Positions 1-7,375 of a DNA stretch of 24,162 nucleotides are shown here, in pieces (position 1 is the stretch's first letter; each line of letters begins with the position of its first letter). Where the stretch lies: assembly GCA_964486555.1 (NCBI GenBank), contig CAZANP010000026.1:1-24162 (forward strand), given 5' to 3'. The position numbers and the translations under genes were made by a program. The notes below the pieces were generated by a model. It made no database searches, was not told where the DNA came from, and saw nothing but the letters and a program-made list of their open reading frames with translations. The DNA is from 4484-232 sp964486555. GTDB taxonomy: Bacteria; Thermotogota; Thermotogae; Thermotogales; Thermotogaceae.

Positions 1-580
1 TCTTCAACGCTGTGTCGAGTTCATCACTTGAAAAGATCTCATCTGCAAGCTTTGTCGGTATGTTCTCAATGTGTCTTTTAACACCTATTATGAAACAATC
101 GAAGGTCTTCAAGATCCTCGCTATCTCCTGACCGATACCCCCGAATCCAACGATGCAAACTCTCTTTCCCCTTATGGATGTCCAAACCTCTCCAAAATGC
201 CATATTCCTTCTTTCAGGTCGTTGTGATACTCCACAATCCTTCCAAGAAGGGAAAGAACGAGAGCAACTGCCCTCTCAGCGACGATTTTTGCATGGCTTT
301 TAGTATTTGCAACTATCAAATTCCGTTCTCTCACGATTCGAAAATCTATATTGTCCACACCTGTCCAAGGGGCGAATATAATCTTCAGGTTCGGTGTTTT
401 CTCCGACAATTCTCTTGTGAACCTACCTGTCACGATTCCTTCGGTTTTCTCCAGAATATCGTCTAAATTGCTAATACCACTTTTCTCAACGAACAAAACA
501 TCTCGAAACTCTTTTTTCAGGTTTTCTATCTTCTCTTTTAGAAATGGATTTTCATGGAGGAACAGTATGATTCTTCTCAC
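1..580 (-). CDS. D-isomer-specific 2-hydroxyacid dehydrogenase, partial (C-terminus beyond the window)
   Basis: The minus-strand frame stays open from the window edge to a GTG at 580, giving about 193 N-terminal residues. GGGAGGTG lies just upstream (about 597-590), which fixes the start. The N-terminal part looks like the substrate/lid domain of phosphoglycerate-dehydrogenase-type enzymes, with the family-typical stretch FAPWTGVDNID and then VANTKSHAKIVAERAVAL. The Rossmann motif VGFGGIGQEIAR follows near residue 144. Members are cytosolic NAD(P)H-dependent dehydrogenases acting on 2-hydroxy/2-keto acids. The catalytic Arg, Glu and His lie in the missing half, so the substrate cannot be named. 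It is transcribed divergently from the efflux operon starting at 686. Family confidence is high; specific function is unknown. Confidence 0.88.
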   Translation of the reverse strand, partial: MRRIILFLHENPFLKEKIENLKKEFRDVLFVEKSGISNLDDILEKTEGIVTGRFTRELSEKTPNLKIIFAPWTGVDNIDFRIVRERNLIVANTKSHAKIVAERAVALVLSLLGRIVEYHNDLKEGIWHFGEVWTSIRGKRVCIVGFGGIGQEIARILKTFDCFIIGVKRHIENIPTKLADEIFSSDELDTALK

Positions 581-609
581 ATCAAAGCACCTCCCCGATT
601 AAAAAACGA

Positions 610-638
610 TTAATATGTTCCCGTTTTCAAGCTATATT
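610..638 (+). promoter_or_regulatory. possible promoter of the efflux operon
   Basis: TTAATA (610-615), a 17-nt spacer and TATATT (633-638) lie about 48 nt upstream of the first efflux gene. A second -10-like GATAAT occurs at 643-648. The match to a sigma-A consensus is only moderate, and the region is AT-rich, so this is a candidate. Confidence 0.33.
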
Positions 639-685
639 ATGGGATAATCATATCAGTAATTCTTTACCATATGGAGGTGAATCTG

Positions 686-1693
686 GTGAAAAAACTCTTT
701 ACAACAGTAATCACAATATGTTTGTTCACTTTCCTATTTTCCGTGAGTTTAACAGATATCATCAACAGTGCAAGAGAAAACGATCGAGAATATCTGATAG
801 TCGTTGAAACATACGAACAAGCGATAGAAGATCATGAAAAATCTCTGATCGAAGCAAAAACAGAGAGAGAAAGATTGATGGCTGAACAATCGTTTTTAAA
901 TTCTAAAAAATCCTACAGGAATTCTCTTTTGAAATTCTATCAAGATATAGTGACACTGTATTATTCAGCTATAGATCAAATGTTGGATCTCAAAATAAAG
1001 GAGAATTCACTCAAACTGGCAGAAATGGATTTGAACGATAAAAAAACGCTCCATGAGAAAGGCATAATAACTTACGAAGAACTAGAAGACGCCAGTATAA
1101 GTTATGAAAAAGCAAAATTGGATCTTGAGAAAACCAATTTTGAATACGAAAAGACGCTTGAAGATCTGAAATGGAGAACAAGCATCTCAACAGATGTGCT
1201 TTCAACATCAACGCTCATACTTTCTCCCGATGAACTACCTTCCTCTCGTACCTTTCTCGAGAGTGATCTCGATGTAAAAATAAAAGAAATAGCTTTAGAA
1301 GTAGCAAAACTCAATCTTGAAATGGCGAAAACGGAATCTTCGTACGATATAGAGAAAGCAGAAAGGGAACTCAAAAACGCCAGGAGACAATTGGACATAG
1401 CCAGGAGAAATTCAATGAAAAATTACGAGGAGAAGATCTTCAATCTCAAATATCTCTATGAAAATCTTCTCATCGCAAGAAGAGCTTATGAGCTCGAAAA
1501 GAAAAATCTGGAAAATGCAAGGAGGAAATACGAAAAGGGGATAATATCTGAGAAAGAATACATGGTCTCCTTGAACCAACTCTTATCTAAAGAAAAAGCA
1601 CTCTTTCAAGCAGAAAAATCGTACATGTTATCGTTGATCGATTTTCTGATAAACAGCGGCCTTGAGGATCCTTTCATGAAGATGAGGAGATGA
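686..1693 (+). CDS. TolC-like outer-membrane efflux protein (short, coiled-coil rich)
   Basis: This predicts a 335-aa exported protein. The GTG at 686 is chosen because a perfect GGAGGTGA (673-680) lies 5 nt upstream; the in-frame ATG at 671 sits on top of that site. Residues 1-20 form a signal peptide (KK, then a hydrophobic run ending around FSVS). Nearly all the rest is heptad-rich, highly charged helix (e.g. YEKAKLDLEKTNFEYEKTLE; LNARRKYEKGIISEKEY-like repeats), as in the helical hairpins of TolC/OEP proteins. It is shorter than typical TolC (about 430-490 aa), and no clear beta-barrel segment is visible. It is the first of five contiguous genes that encode an adaptor, an ATPase and a MacB-type permease, which supports an export-duct role. 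It could instead be a purely periplasmic coiled-coil partner of the next TolC-like protein. Confidence 0.72.
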   Translation: MKKLFTTVITICLFTFLFSVSLTDIINSARENDREYLIVVETYEQAIEDHEKSLIEAKTERERLMAEQSFLNSKKSYRNSLLKFYQDIVTLYYSAIDQMLDLKIKENSLKLAEMDLNDKKTLHEKGIITYEELEDASISYEKAKLDLEKTNFEYEKTLEDLKWRTSISTDVLSTSTLILSPDELPSSRTFLESDLDVKIKEIALEVAKLNLEMAKTESSYDIEKAERELKNARRQLDIARRNSMKNYEEKIFNLKYLYENLLIARRAYELEKKNLENARRKYEKGIISEKEYMVSLNQLLSKEKALFQAEKSYMLSLIDFLINSGLEDPFMKMRR

Positions 1694-1699
1694 GTGAAG

Positions 1700-2971
1700 A
1701 TGAAAAGAATCATCCTCTTCATGCTCATGATACCTTTAACGGTTGTATCCGGAACCTTTGTGGATCTGCTGAGAGAAAGACTCGAGAGCGATACCGGATA
1801 TCTGACTGCTCTAAAATACGTGAACGAAGCGAAACAATTTTTGAGGAGTGATACTCTTTGGTTTCTACCATATTTCGATCTTGACACTCAATTATCCCTT
1901 TATGACGAATTCCATCTTGAAATGAATCCCACCATCTCATTCAACATAGAAGGATGGTCTTTTCTCCTTTCGAATACCATCTCTTTGGATGAAAGGAACG
2001 TTGTTGAAAGGGGATGGACTTTCTCTCTATCGAAGGAATTATTCGACGATGAAAGAATCGATGATTTGGAAACTTTCTCGAATTTCCTGAAAAGAAAATG
2101 GGATCTTCTCAGCAGCAAAAACAGAGTCTTCAAAAAGCTGGTTCAGGAAATTCTCGATAGCTGGTTGAAAAGAAGAAAAATGGAGATACTGAGCGAGAGA
2201 ATAAAAATCATGAGGAAGAAACTCGAGGAGGATAAGAGTAAAGAAGGTCACACGATCTCGAAGGATGATATACTGCTCATGGAGAAAAGCATCATTTCTC
2301 TCGAAAGTAATATAAAAAAACTTGAGAAGGATCTTATAGACACTGTAAAGGTGAACGATGAGCTGTACAGAGAGGTTATGGATATCTTGAAAAGCCTCAT
2401 AAGGGTCGACGCAAAGGATTTTAACGTAGAAAACAGATTGGATGTGAAAGCTCAGAAGATGCTATTAGAAGCTGCTGAAAAAAGAGAAAGAAGAATCTTT
2501 CTGGAATATCTCCCCTCACCAAGGTTATACCTCAACTGGTTCGAAAATCCTCCACAAGGCTCGGAAAATTTTTCGATAGGATTTGAGCTCAAGTGGAGTA
2601 TCTCCGACAGAGGTGAGAGAGAAAAGAAAGTAGAGAGTATAAGATTGGATTATAAGATAGCGAAAGCAAACTACGAAAACCTTTTGGATACTGTGAAAAA
2701 AGAATTTGAGGGGATAAAGAAGGATTTGGAGATGGTAAAGCAACAAAGAGAGTTAGCAGAAATCGACCTCGAATTGGCCAGAAGCGAGTATGAAAGAGCT
2801 TCTCGAAAATTCAAGCAAGGTCTGATAAACGAAGAAGATTTAACACTTTCTAGATTGAATGTTGAGGAAAAAGAGCTGGAACTGGAAGAGCAAAAGATCA
2901 ATGAAATTCTACTGAAGCTGGATCTCTTATCCGTTGTGGGAATGGATTTGACTTCGGAGGTGATGGAATGA
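1700..2971 (+). CDS. TolC-like outer-membrane efflux protein
   Basis: This predicts a 423-aa protein. GGAGATGA (1686-1693) lies 6 nt before ATG 1700; a GTG at 1694 is possible but would touch the binding site. A signal peptide is present (MKRIILFMLMIPLTVVSG). Residues about 50-120 alternate hydrophobic and polar residues with aromatic girdle-like positions (FDLDTQLSLYDEFHLEMNPT), resembling barrel strands. Two long coiled-coil regions follow (about 130-230 and 310-410), separated by another strand-like part (LYLNWFENPPQGSENFSIGFELKW). This is the TolC/OEP architecture at near-normal length. The 3' end overlaps the adaptor start by 4 nt (ATGA), suggesting translational coupling. It probably forms the outer-envelope exit duct for the MacAB-like pump. 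The substrate is unknown. Confidence 0.78.
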   Translation: MKRIILFMLMIPLTVVSGTFVDLLRERLESDTGYLTALKYVNEAKQFLRSDTLWFLPYFDLDTQLSLYDEFHLEMNPTISFNIEGWSFLLSNTISLDERNVVERGWTFSLSKELFDDERIDDLETFSNFLKRKWDLLSSKNRVFKKLVQEILDSWLKRRKMEILSERIKIMRKKLEEDKSKEGHTISKDDILLMEKSIISLESNIKKLEKDLIDTVKVNDELYREVMDILKSLIRVDAKDFNVENRLDVKAQKMLLEAAEKRERRIFLEYLPSPRLYLNWFENPPQGSENFSIGFELKWSISDRGEREKKVESIRLDYKIAKANYENLLDTVKKEFEGIKKDLEMVKQQRELAEIDLELARSEYERASRKFKQGLINEEDLTLSRLNVEEKELELEEQKINEILLKLDLLSVVGMDLTSEVME

Positions 2972-3978
2972 GATGCAAAACAGTGGTTCTTCTAATGATG
3001 ATTTTAATTGTGTTCTCTCTCACCGTATCCTGTAATTTGAGAAAGAACGAGAAAGAGCAGAATCCAACGGATCACTATGAATACACTGTCAAAAGAGGGA
3101 TTCTCTTTGAAAGTGTGGATATATCGGGGCAAGTCGTTTCAGATGAAGAATACAAGGTCAAAAGTCTTGTATCAGGGGTTGTGGAAAGAGTGTTTGTCGA
3201 AAAGGGAGATAGGGTCAAGGAAGGAGACATTTTGGTTGAGTTAGACGATGACGATTACCTTTTGAATCGTATAAAAGCACTCCAAAATTATGAGAACGCT
3301 AGGATAAGTGGTTCAAAACTGTTGATGGAACAGAGGAAACTGGAATTACAGATAGCAGAGAAAAATCTTGAGAGGACAAAGATAAAATCACCCATAGATG
3401 GGGTTGTAGTGAGCGTTGATGTGAAAGAAGGAGATATCCTGAATGTAGGAAAGGTTGTCGCTACGGTGATAAACGATAAAAAACTACATATCGAGGGAGC
3501 TGTGGATGAAATCGATTTTGGAAAGATAACAATAGGTCAGAAAGCGATAGTTCATTTTGAGAGTCTTGGTGGGTTGGAAGTTCCCGCAGTTGTAACCTAC
3601 ATATCTCCCATTGCCATAACGAGTGGCGGGTTGAATGTTTTTCCGATAGAGCTCGGCTTTGAAACAGATGTTGAAAACAAGCGAATTGTCCCGGGTCTTT
3701 CGTGTGATGTGAGTATCGTGATCATAAGTAAGAAAGGTGTTTTAACTGTGCCGACAAATGCGCTTGGCCATACACCAAATGGGTATTACGTTGAGTTGAA
3801 AACAGAAGACGGTGTGAAAAAGCAACCTGTTAAGGTGGGTTACATTGGAGAATATTACGCAGAAATCAAAGATGGACTGAAAGAAGGTGATGTGATCGTT
3901 ATAGGGAAAAAGACCGAGGTTTTGAAAAATAAACTTCCAAAGGTCACTCCTAGATTCTTTGGTGCACCGAGGAGGTAA
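2968..3978 (+). CDS. periplasmic adaptor (membrane fusion) protein, MacA/HlyD-like
   Basis: This predicts 336 aa from an ATG 4 nt after a perfect GGAGGTGA (2956-2963). The N-terminus has a hydrophobic signal ending at LTVSC, so Cys22 could be lipid-modified, although TVSC is only a loose lipobox. Two half-motifs of a biotinyl/lipoyl-like domain (SLVSGVVERVFVEKGD and IKSPIDGVVVSVDVKEGD) flank a short helical hairpin of roughly 40 residues. Beta-barrel and membrane-proximal domains follow (VDEIDFGKITIGQKAIVHF; VPTNALGHTPNGYYVEL). This is the RND/MacA-type adaptor layout with an unusually short hairpin. It links the inner-membrane MacB-like transporter to the TolC-like proteins encoded just upstream. 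Role confidence is high; the cargo is unknown. Confidence 0.88.
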   Translation: MRCKTVVLLMMILIVFSLTVSCNLRKNEKEQNPTDHYEYTVKRGILFESVDISGQVVSDEEYKVKSLVSGVVERVFVEKGDRVKEGDILVELDDDDYLLNRIKALQNYENARISGSKLLMEQRKLELQIAEKNLERTKIKSPIDGVVVSVDVKEGDILNVGKVVATVINDKKLHIEGAVDEIDFGKITIGQKAIVHFESLGGLEVPAVVTYISPIAITSGGLNVFPIELGFETDVENKRIVPGLSCDVSIVIISKKGVLTVPTNALGHTPNGYYVELKTEDGVKKQPVKVGYIGEYYAEIKDGLKEGDVIVIGKKTEVLKNKLPKVTPRFFGAPRR

Positions 3979-3983
3979 TCCAA

Positions 3984-4661
3984 TTGGTGGTCCTTGAAAA
4001 TGTTACAAAGATTTACAAAATGGGAAGTGAAGAGATAAAAGCTCTAGATGATCTTTCTTTGGAGATCAGAGATGGTGAGATATTAGTCGTGATGGGCCCA
4101 TCTGGAAGTGGAAAATCAACGTTTTTACATCTTGTCGGTTGTCTGGACAGACCCACATCTGGAAAGATACTAATAGATGGGAAGGATATATCGAATTTAA
4201 GGGAAAGAGAGCTTGCAAGAATAAGAAACAGAACTATAGGGTTTGTATTTCAGCAGTTCAATCTCCTACCACGTCTCACGGCCCTCGAAAATGTGGAATT
4301 ACCAATGATATACGCTGGTATCCCAAAAAGGAAGAGAGTTGAAAGGGCAAAAAAGCTTTTAGAGATGGTGGGACTTTCCGACAGGATGAAGCACAGACCT
4401 TCTCAACTTTCAGGAGGGCAACAACAGAGAGTGGCCATAGCAAGGGCCTTAGCGAATGATCCAAAGATCATACTTGCCGATGAACCCACTGGGAACCTTG
4501 ATACGAAGAGTGGAGAAGTTGTGATAAACATTTTGAGAGATCTGAACAGAAAAGGTTTAACCATCGTGATCGTGACACACGATCCAGACATCACTATCAT
4601 AGCCCATCGTGTGATTCATTTGAAGGATGGAAAGATCATAAAGGAAGAGGTGAGAGTTTGA
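3984..4661 (+). CDS. ABC transporter ATPase, MacB/LolD type
   Basis: This is a 225-aa ATP-binding subunit. TTG 3984 lies 5 nt after GGAGGTAA (3971-3978), which includes the stop codon of the adaptor gene; GTG 3987 is the alternative. All ABC motifs are present: Walker A GPSGSGKST (38-46), Q-loop around Q90-Q91, signature LSGGQ (142-146), Walker B IILADE (162-167), and H-loop in VTHD near residue 199. The sequence FQQFNLLPRLTALENVELP is typical of the MacB/LolD/FtsE-like group, which powers mechanotransmission pumps and not import through a channel. Its 3' end overlaps the permease start by 4 nt, so the two are certainly partners. Confidence 0.95.
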   Translation: MVVLENVTKIYKMGSEEIKALDDLSLEIRDGEILVVMGPSGSGKSTFLHLVGCLDRPTSGKILIDGKDISNLRERELARIRNRTIGFVFQQFNLLPRLTALENVELPMIYAGIPKRKRVERAKKLLEMVGLSDRMKHRPSQLSGGQQQRVAIARALANDPKIILADEPTGNLDTKSGEVVINILRDLNRKGLTIVIVTHDPDITIIAHRVIHLKDGKIIKEEVRV

Positions 4662-5863
4662 TATTCGAGCTTTTTAAAGAATCTTTAAGATCCATCATGT
4701 CTAACAAAACCAGAACGTTCCTTTCGATGCTTGGTATAACCATAGGCGTTGCTGCTGTTATAGCTGTTGTGTCTCTTGGTCAGGGAGCGAGTGAATCGGT
4801 TAAGAAAAGAATATCTTCCTTGGGTTCAAACATAATATTCATAACACCTGGGAGGATTGGAGGCGCTGGTGGAAGACTCGCTCAAGCCGTTGGGAACGTT
4901 CTTAATGAAGAAGATGTGAGGAAAATGAAGCAATTCTGTTATTCACTCTCCAACATCACGCCAGTTCTTCAAAAACAGTCGGTGATTCTCTTTGAGGAGA
5001 AAAATACCATAGCGACTGTCATGGGAGTTTATCCATCTATATTCGATATGATGGAGTTGAAAGTAGAAAAAGGGAGACCTTTTCTCGAAAGCGATGAAGG
5101 AAAAAGGGTGATCGTTCTTGGTGAGAAAATCGCAGAAGATCTGTTTGAAGGAGAAGATCCCGTTGGCCAAAAGGTGTACATAATCACTTCTACTGGTAAA
5201 CAAAGTTTTACAGTAATCGGTGTTTTGAAAAAAAGTGGTCAACTCCTTTTCTTCAATCCAGATAACGCTGTTTTCCTCCCATTTAAAACGGCTCAATACA
5301 GAATCTTTCACACGAAGAAAGTGAGTCTCATAGTAGCTAAAACTATCTCTCAAGATCTAACCGATACAGCCGTTTCAGAGATAGACGATTACCTGTACAA
5401 AAAATTCAAAGATGAGAATATGTACAACATTGTGAGTCAAGAAGCGATCCTTTCTACTCTGAGTGAGACCATGGCCATTCTCAATTTGACATTAGGAGGG
5501 ATAGCAGGTATCTCCCTTCTTGTCGGAGGCATAGGTATCATGAATATCATGCTGGTCTCTGTCACAGAGAGAACAAGAGAGATAGGAATAAAGAAAGCGA
5601 TAGGTGCGACGAATTCTTCAATACTTCTGCAATTTCTCATGGAATCGATTATCATAACCTTGATTGCAGGTATCGTAGGTATATTACTGGGAGCTCTCAT
5701 AGCCAATTTCGTGGGAAGGATGGTGAACATTTCGGTTCTGATAACCCCTTCGGTTATAATGATAGCCATGGGTGTTTCCACAGGTGTTGGACTGTTCTTT
5801 GGGGTGTATCCCGCCTATAAAGCCTCCAAACTCGATCCCGTGGATGCCCTTAGATATGAGTGA
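4658..5863 (+). CDS. MacB-type ABC permease (FtsX-like)
   Basis: This is a 401-aa inner-membrane protein starting at TTG 4658, overlapping the ATPase stop and preceded by AGAGGTGA. There is one transmembrane helix near residues 20-40 (FLSMLGITIGVAAVIAVVSLG), a large periplasmic MacB_PCD-type domain (about 45-265), then the C-terminal FtsX block of three helices (about 270-390). The hallmark cytoplasmic stretch SVTERTREIGIKKAIGA and the terminal PAYKASKLDPVDALRYE are both present. The ATPase is a separate gene, unlike E. coli MacB, where it is fused. Together with the adaptor and TolC-like proteins it forms a tripartite exporter for peptides, macrolide-like compounds or envelope molecules. The 245 nt after it hold no strong hairpin terminator. 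Confidence 0.93.
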   Translation: MIFELFKESLRSIMSNKTRTFLSMLGITIGVAAVIAVVSLGQGASESVKKRISSLGSNIIFITPGRIGGAGGRLAQAVGNVLNEEDVRKMKQFCYSLSNITPVLQKQSVILFEEKNTIATVMGVYPSIFDMMELKVEKGRPFLESDEGKRVIVLGEKIAEDLFEGEDPVGQKVYIITSTGKQSFTVIGVLKKSGQLLFFNPDNAVFLPFKTAQYRIFHTKKVSLIVAKTISQDLTDTAVSEIDDYLYKKFKDENMYNIVSQEAILSTLSETMAILNLTLGGIAGISLLVGGIGIMNIMLVSVTERTREIGIKKAIGATNSSILLQFLMESIIITLIAGIVGILLGALIANFVGRMVNISVLITPSVIMIAMGVSTGVGLFFGVYPAYKASKLDPVDALRYE

Positions 5864-6108
5864 GCGTGAGATATTTCTCCAATTTCCTTCCTTGGATATT
5901 TCTAGGTATATCTTTATTGCATAAAAACTGAAAAATTAATACATATATGTTCACTTATAAACACATTTTGGCCAATTTTCCCTTGTGAAAAATTTTTAAG
6001 TACCTGTATTTCCCACAAAAAGCTATTTCTGCGATCATAGAAATCTTGCTAATCAGAAGGGATGAGATACCATGTCTTTGTAAGCTGAAAATATACGAGG
6101 TGGTTGTG

Positions 6109-6852
6109 TTGCGCGTAGAGATAGCGTTTGAAACACCCAACGGTGTTATTCCAATAAATTACAATTACTACTTATCCTCGTTGATCTATTCTTTGGTCGC
6201 ATCTGTAGACAAAGAATTGGCTTCCAGTATCCATGAAAAAGGTTTTGGGAAAGGCTTTAAATTTTTCACATTTTCCCAGCTGTTTTTCAGGAATTTTAGG
6301 GTGGAAGGTGAAAGGATAAAAATCTTTGAAGGAGTGGGCTGGTGGTATGTATCCTCTGTAGTTGAAGAGTTGATAGAATGTCTTTTTTCATCTTTATCGA
6401 GAAGGAAAGACATAAAAATAGCGAACACTTCATTTAAAATCTCCGAAGTTCGTATTCTACCTCCTAAACATTTTGGATCTAGAGAGAGATTCAGGATGTT
6501 ATCTCCCCTGGCTCTAAGTGTACCTGTTAAAAAGAATAAGAAACTTTACCATAACTATCTAACACCTTATGATCCAGAGTTCACCAGAAGATTCTCTGAG
6601 AATTTGGTGAGAAAATACAAAGCTTTATACGGGAAAACTCCCTCAGGTGATGTGAAGATAATACCGGACTGGGACTACATAAAATCTCGAAAGAGGATAA
6701 CAAAGCTTTTGAATTACAAAGGTGTGAAAATAAAAGCAAGCATCTTTCCATTTGAAATCGCGGGAGATCCGGAATTGATAAAACTAGGTTATGAAGCGGG
6801 ATTTGGAGAGTTCAACAGTATGGGTTTCGGGATGGTGAAACCCGTAGATTAA
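6109..6852 (+). CDS. cas6: CRISPR-associated endoribonuclease Cas6
   Basis: This is a 247-aa protein of usual Cas6 length. TTG 6109 is chosen because a GAGGTG site (6097-6102) gives the 5-6 nt spacing seen elsewhere here and yields the family N-terminus MRVEIAF...P.NYNYYLSSLIY; an upstream ATG at 6046 would add 21 atypical residues. By comparison with Pyrococcus Cas6 as remembered, the general acid/base triad Tyr31/His46/Lys52 corresponds to Tyr27, His42 and Lys51, with the 15-residue Tyr-His spacing conserved. The C-terminal glycine-rich loop of the second ferredoxin-like fold is intact (G227 to V243, GFGEFNSMGFGMV). Cas6 cuts pre-crRNA within repeats to leave an AUUGAAA(C/G) handle. No effector, cas1 or cas2 gene adjoins it. 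The preceding gap (5864-6108) is AT-rich, with only weak promoter-like sequences. Confidence 0.93.
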   Translation: MRVEIAFETPNGVIPINYNYYLSSLIYSLVASVDKELASSIHEKGFGKGFKFFTFSQLFFRNFRVEGERIKIFEGVGWWYVSSVVEELIECLFSSLSRRKDIKIANTSFKISEVRILPPKHFGSRERFRMLSPLALSVPVKKNKKLYHNYLTPYDPEFTRRFSENLVRKYKALYGKTPSGDVKIIPDWDYIKSRKRITKLLNYKGVKIKASIFPFEIAGDPELIKLGYEAGFGEFNSMGFGMVKPVD

Positions 6853-6938
6853 TTCCTTTCCTCCCCTTTCATTTTCCTCAAGCGAGTTTCATCTTCACCA
6901 TATCTTAATCTTATCTTTTCTAACCTTTCAACTATATG

Positions 6939-6967
6939 GTACGAACATACGTACTTAAATATATATT
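6939..6967 (+). promoter_or_regulatory. inverted repeat and -10-like element upstream of the 112-aa gene
   Basis: GTACG (6939-6943) and CGTAC (6950-6954) form a 5-6-5 inverted repeat, followed by a -10-like TATATT at 6962-6967. No good -35 is visible. If this -10 is used, transcription would begin near 6975, a few bases before the CRISPR-repeat-like element, and the inverted repeat would occupy the -35 region like an operator. This is inference from spacing only. Confidence 0.3.
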
Positions 6968-6981
6968 AGGGTGCTGACACA

Positions 6982-7013
6982 GTTTCAATCGAACCTTAGA
7001 GGTATCAATAAAC
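6982..7013 (-). repeat. solo degenerate CRISPR-repeat-like element
   Basis: On the plus strand this 32-nt stretch begins GTTTCAAT, has a centre CCTTAGAGGTAT and ends AAAC, the three conserved blocks of the roughly 30-bp Thermotoga repeat type as remembered. The four bases after GTTTCAAT differ from that remembered repeat, and the end is 2 nt longer. In the crRNA-sense direction (minus strand) it ends GATTGAAAC, matching the canonical AUUGAAAC handle. GAACCT/AGGT-A-TC can pair around TAG with one bulge. Only one copy is visible, so it is not an array. It lies 130 nt after cas6 and 24 nt before the 112-aa gene. It could be an array remnant or a regulatory Cas6 site. Confidence 0.5.
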
Positions 7014-7036
7014 GAAGCAGGGAGGTGCCGCCAGGT

Positions 7037-7375
7037 ATGTCGGAGTGTTTGGAAATGAACATAGGTGGGGCTAGAGAAGTGTTGAAATTGGAACCAAGCT
7101 ATTTTGAGGCTTCTGTTTTGGGAGGAATAAAAATACCCCTGCATTTCATAGCGATGGTTAGAAACATAACCAGATTGGTAGAGGAAGCGGAGAGATATGA
7201 CGATATCGTATCCATATACGTTAAGACCCCCTATAGCGAATTCAGATCTGTTAAGAAGGTCAGAAAACATGACTTAGAAAAGGCAGAAGCTGCCATCGTG
7301 CAGAGATGCATACGGGAGGAGCATGGGGGATACACATCTTATTTTCTGATAAATGGCTTATACCTGAGAATCTAG
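7037..7375 (+). CDS. hypothetical protein, 112 aa, next to cas6
   Basis: I do not recognise this protein. ATG 7037 is preceded by GGGAGGTG (7020-7027) at a 9-nt distance. The frame is open further upstream, but without another start supported by a binding site, and that extension would run through the repeat-like element. The product is soluble-looking, charged and mixed alpha/beta. An acidic N-terminus is followed by a helix-like KIPLHFIAMVRNITRLVEEAERY, a strand IVSIYVKTPY, a basic segment FRSVKKVRKHDLEKAEAAIV, and a C-terminal strand-like YTSYFLINGLYLRI. There is no signal peptide or membrane helix, and no zinc motif (only Cys4 and one later Cys). The stop codon lies in a CTAG. Its position after cas6 and directly behind the repeat-like element suggests, but does not show, a functional link. 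Confidence 0.62.
   Translation: MSECLEMNIGGAREVLKLEPSYFEASVLGGIKIPLHFIAMVRNITRLVEEAERYDDIVSIYVKTPYSEFRSVKKVRKHDLEKAEAAIVQRCIREEHGGYTSYFLINGLYLRI

Noticed and set aside
71..602. Plus-strand open frames across the first 600 bases
   Set aside because: They lack binding sites and lie antisense to a clear dehydrogenase frame with family motifs and a GGGAGGTG-preceded GTG start.
5891..5918. Hairpin GATAT...ATATC followed by TTTATT as terminator of the efflux operon
   Set aside because: The stem is only 5 AT-rich base pairs with an 8-nt loop and a broken T tract, too weak to claim.
6886..6945. GTTTCATCTTCACCATATC (from 6886) and CTTTCAACTATATGG (from 6925) as further CRISPR repeat copies
   Set aside because: Only the TTTCA core matches the element at 6982, the centre CCTTAGAGG is missing, and the spacing of 96 and 57 nt does not fit a repeat-spacer unit of about 66-70 nt.
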